This document shows, one piece after another, positions 62,002-64,000 of a DNA stretch of 64,000 nt. The notes beneath the pieces were generated by a model. It did not search any database. It worked only from the letters and a program-made list of their open reading frames with translations, and had not been told where the DNA came from. The stretch is from Gottfriedia acidiceleris (GTDB lineage Bacteria > Bacillota > Bacilli > Bacillales > Bacillaceae_G). Position 1 is the stretch's first letter, and every line of letters starts with the position of its first letter. The position numbers and the translations under genes are program-made. The DNA lies in the NCBI RefSeq assembly GCF_023115465.1, contig NZ_CP096034.1:2232001-2296000 (forward strand), read 5' to 3'.

Positions 62002-63378
62002 TTGGGTTATCGAATTGAAAAAGATTCAATTGGTGAGATAAAAGTACCCGTAAATAAACTTTGGGGAGCTCAAACGCAGCGAAGTTTTGAGAACTTTAAA
62101 ATCGGTACTGAAAAAATGCCTATTCAATTAATTTATGCTTTGGCATTAATTAAAAAGAGTGCAGCAATTACAAATAAAAAACTAGGAAAATTGGATAGCG
62201 AAAAAGCAGATGCAATCATTAGTGCTGTAAATGAAATATTAAATGGTAAGCTTGACAATCACTTTCCACTTGTTGTTTGGCAAACAGGAAGTGGTACACA
62301 AACAAATATGAATGTTAATGAAGTAATCGCTCACCGTGGGAATGAGTTTTTAGCAGAAAAAGGAAACAATAAAAAAATTCATCCAAATGATGATGTCAAT
62401 ATGTCTCAAAGTTCCAATGATACATTTCCAACAGCAATGCATATCTCAAGTGCTCTTGCTGTTAATGAGCAATTGCTCCCTGCATTAATAAATTTAAAAA
62501 TGACATTAAACGAAAAGATGAATAAATTTAAACAGATTATAAAAATTGGCCGAACACATTTACAAGATGCAACACCAATAACATTAGGTCAAGAGATAAG
62601 TGGTTGGCATCGTATGCTTGAAAAAAATGAAGAAATGATCGTACAAAGTATGAAGTTTATTGCTGAATTAGCTATTGGTGGGACTGCTGTTGGTACTGGA
62701 ATCAATGCGCATCCGAGTTTTGGAACGATGATGGCTGAAGAAATTAGTTCGTTAACTGGACTGAATTTTAGTTCTGCTGAAAATAAATTCCAAGCATTAA
62801 CAAGTCATGATGAAATCGTTTATACACATGGTGCTTTAAAAGCATTGGCTGCAGATTTAATGAAAATAGCGAATGATGTCCGTTGGATGGCAAGTGGTCC
62901 TAGAAGTGGTATAGCTGAAATAACCATACCCACAAACGAACCGGGAAGTTCAATCATGCCAGGAAAAGTAAATCCAACCCAATCTGAAGCACTGACAATG
63001 GTTGTAACACAAATTATGGGAAATGATATGACAATAGGCTTTGCCGCTAGTCAAGGAAATTTTGAACTGAATGTGTTCAAACCAGTCATTATTTACAATT
63101 TTCTGCAGTCAGTTAGACTACTTTCAGACGCAATCAGATCATTTGACGATCACTGTGCAAAAGGCATAGAAGCAAATATAGAAGTGATTGAACAAAATCT
63201 AAATCGATCACTTATGCTCGTAACCGCATTAAATCCTCATATTGGTTATGAAAAAGCAGCATCAATCGCAAAGTTAGCATTTAGCGAAAATTTGACACTT
63301 AAAGAAGCTGCATTAAAAACGGGCTATCTATCGGAAGAAGAATTCGATCGAATTGTTAGACCTGAAAATATGATTTAG
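62002..63378 (+). CDS. fumC: class II fumarase FumC
   Basis: 458 residues starting at TTG 62002, with AGGAGG 7 nt upstream. Class II fumarase signature [15 protein letters not shown], active-site [39 protein letters not shown] and [16 protein letters not shown] are all present. It interconverts fumarate and L-malate in the TCA cycle. Called citG in B. subtilis. Single gene, own terminator. Confidence 0.93.
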   Translation: MGYRIEKDSIGEIKVPVNKLWGAQTQRSFENFKIGTEKMPIQLIYALALIKKSAAITNKKLGKLDSEKADAIISAVNEILNGKLDNHFPLVVWQTGSGTQTNMNVNEVIAHRGNEFLAEKGNNKKIHPNDDVNMSQSSNDTFPTAMHISSALAVNEQLLPALINLKMTLNEKMNKFKQIIKIGRTHLQDATPITLGQEISGWHRMLEKNEEMIVQSMKFIAELAIGGTAVGTGINAHPSFGTMMAEEISSLTGLNFSSAENKFQALTSHDEIVYTHGALKALAADLMKIANDVRWMASGPRSGIAEITIPTNEPGSSIMPGKVNPTQSEALTMVVTQIMGNDMTIGFAASQGNFELNVFKPVIIYNFLQSVRLLSDAIRSFDDHCAKGIEANIEVIEQNLNRSLMLVTALNPHIGYEKAASIAKLAFSENLTLKEAALKTGYLSEEEFDRIVRPENMI

Positions 63379-63405
63379 TCAGATTTGAATACTTTAAAGA
63401 ATCAA

Positions 63406-63446
63406 AAAAATCCTGATGGCCACTTTAGAGCCATCAGGATTTTTTT
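63406..63446 (+). terminator. intrinsic terminator of fumC
   Basis: A 15-bp stem (63406-63420 with 63430-63444), 9-nt loop, six T. Confidence 0.9.
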
Positions 63447-63687
63447 ATCAATACTCACATACCATCGACTAATTTTCTATCAACTTTTCAATTTGTTCAC
63501 CGATTTTAGAAAAAGGGACGGAAAAAGTCAGTTTAATATTCGATTGAAACTGTTGATTAATGGCGGATGCTATAAAATAAGTATATTAATATTAAAAAAA
63601 TTATCATAAATTCACATTAAGTTCACATCAATAGATTATAATCACTTTATCCTTAAATATTATTTAAACAGAAAGAAGGCGGATTAA

Positions 63688-63813
63688 TTGAAGCCCATTA
63701 AAACAATTTCAGCAGAAGAGATGCAAAAATTTGAAGATAAACTAAAAAAACACAATTGGATTTTAATGTTAATAACAGTAATCACTATACCATTTATCGT
63801 AAGTAACTTGTAA
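63688..63813 (+). CDS. 41-residue single-pass membrane peptide
   Basis: TTG 63688 with a GAAGGCGG-like site 6-8 nt upstream encodes MKPIKTISAEEMQKFEDKLK, then one hydrophobic helix (WILMLITVITIPFIVSNL). The frame ends at TAA 63811-63813. A TATAAT (near 63647-63652) lies about 40 bp upstream. Too short for standard gene finders, but site, helix and promoter fit a real small gene. No family recognised. Confidence 0.6.
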   Translation: MKPIKTISAEEMQKFEDKLKKHNWILMLITVITIPFIVSNL

Positions 63814-63879
63814 AAAAAGAGAAGTACTTATACTGTTCTGTTTTCTTTTTTACATATGCCCCCAAAAGAATAGGTCAAT

Positions 63880-63916
63880 AAAAAAGCCAAGAATTTTTTC
63901 TTGGCTTTTTTATTTT
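63880..63916. terminator. bidirectional terminator after the small membrane peptide
   Basis: AAAAAAGCCAAG (63880-63891) pairs exactly with CTTGGCTTTTTT (63900-63911), with A- and T-runs on either side. Confidence 0.88.
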
Positions 63917-64000
63917 TATCACATTTATTTTTTAAACACAAACGCAATGTATACAACTTTGAAACAACCTATGAGTAAAAATAAAACATTTAAAAACCAA

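Noticed and set aside
63385-63609. 74-residue + strand frame after fumC
   Set aside because: It spans the fumC terminator hairpin and has no ribosome site. It is a chance frame.
1-64000. CRISPR arrays, tRNA or rRNA genes, transposases
   Set aside because: I found no direct-repeat spacer array, no tRNA-like cloverleaf stretch and no transposase motif in any frame that I examined.

Overview
This window looks like chromosomal DNA from a low-GC member of the Bacillaceae. The evidence is very AT-rich DNA, strong AGGAGG-type ribosome binding sites, frequent TTG and GTG starts, and Bacillus-type gene sets: a pucABCDE xanthine dehydrogenase operon, NamA, a YerA-type amidohydrolase, HelD, AzlCD, and an XpaC/vWA/TelA operon. 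I see no rRNA, tRNA, CRISPR array, intact insertion sequence or prophage. Most transcription units end in a clear intrinsic terminator, so unit boundaries are well defined.

Layout. Positions 1-4900 hold the 3' end of an RtcB-like ligase, a small membrane-protein gene broken by a stop, a hypothetical, a DeoR regulator with a Gfo/Idh oxidoreductase and a UPF0303 protein, and a COG4705 membrane protein. Positions 5000-9200 (minus strand) hold a PgaC/IcaA-like glycosyltransferase with a polysaccharide deacetylase, then a nucleoside transporter and a XapX protein. Positions 9400-15400 hold a kinase-like protein with a His/Arg/Ser tail, a DUF4362 lipoprotein-like or secreted protein, an unknown protein, a secreted multi-domain adhesin-like protein (minus) and an SGNH hydrolase. 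Positions 15567-20919 are the complete puc operon. Positions 21289-29160 hold an orphan PAS sensor kinase, an alpha/beta hydrolase, a class A penicillin-binding protein, a small membrane protein and a membrane-anchored glycosidase-like protein (minus).

Positions 29400-33763 hold a coiled-coil protein and the XpaC-like / substrate-binding-vWA / TelA operon. Positions 33977-40833 hold a HAD phosphatase, an MFS sugar exporter, a histidine-kinase remnant, a large surface metallophosphoesterase gene split by an amber codon, and a GNAT acetyltransferase. Positions 40921-45350 hold a MocR-type regulator divergent from azlC-azlD-yerA, with two near-identical inverted repeats in the shared promoter. 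Positions 45627-53237 hold HelD, an ABC exporter pair, NamA, an FNT channel (minus) and a second GNAT. Positions 53500-59743 hold a DUF3055 protein, a frameshifted membrane-protein gene, a hypothetical, a 1316-residue subtilase and a fabF 3' remnant. Positions 59806-63813 hold a TIGR02206-like membrane protein (minus), a DoxX protein behind two MhqR-like boxes, fumarase and a 41-residue membrane peptide.

Themes. Envelope and secreted functions dominate: two large secreted multi-domain proteins, a subtilase with a large insertion inside its catalytic domain, a split metallophosphoesterase, a polysaccharide synthase/deacetylase pair and a penicillin-binding protein. Purine use recurs (puc operon, nucleoside transporter, YerA). 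At least five decayed or interrupted genes lie in the window, which suggests ongoing small-scale gene loss rather than acquisition of one large island. The best candidates for under-described biology are the XpaC/SBP-vWA/TelA operon, the MocR-AzlCD-YerA cassette with its paired operators, and the duplicated MhqR-like operator at doxX.
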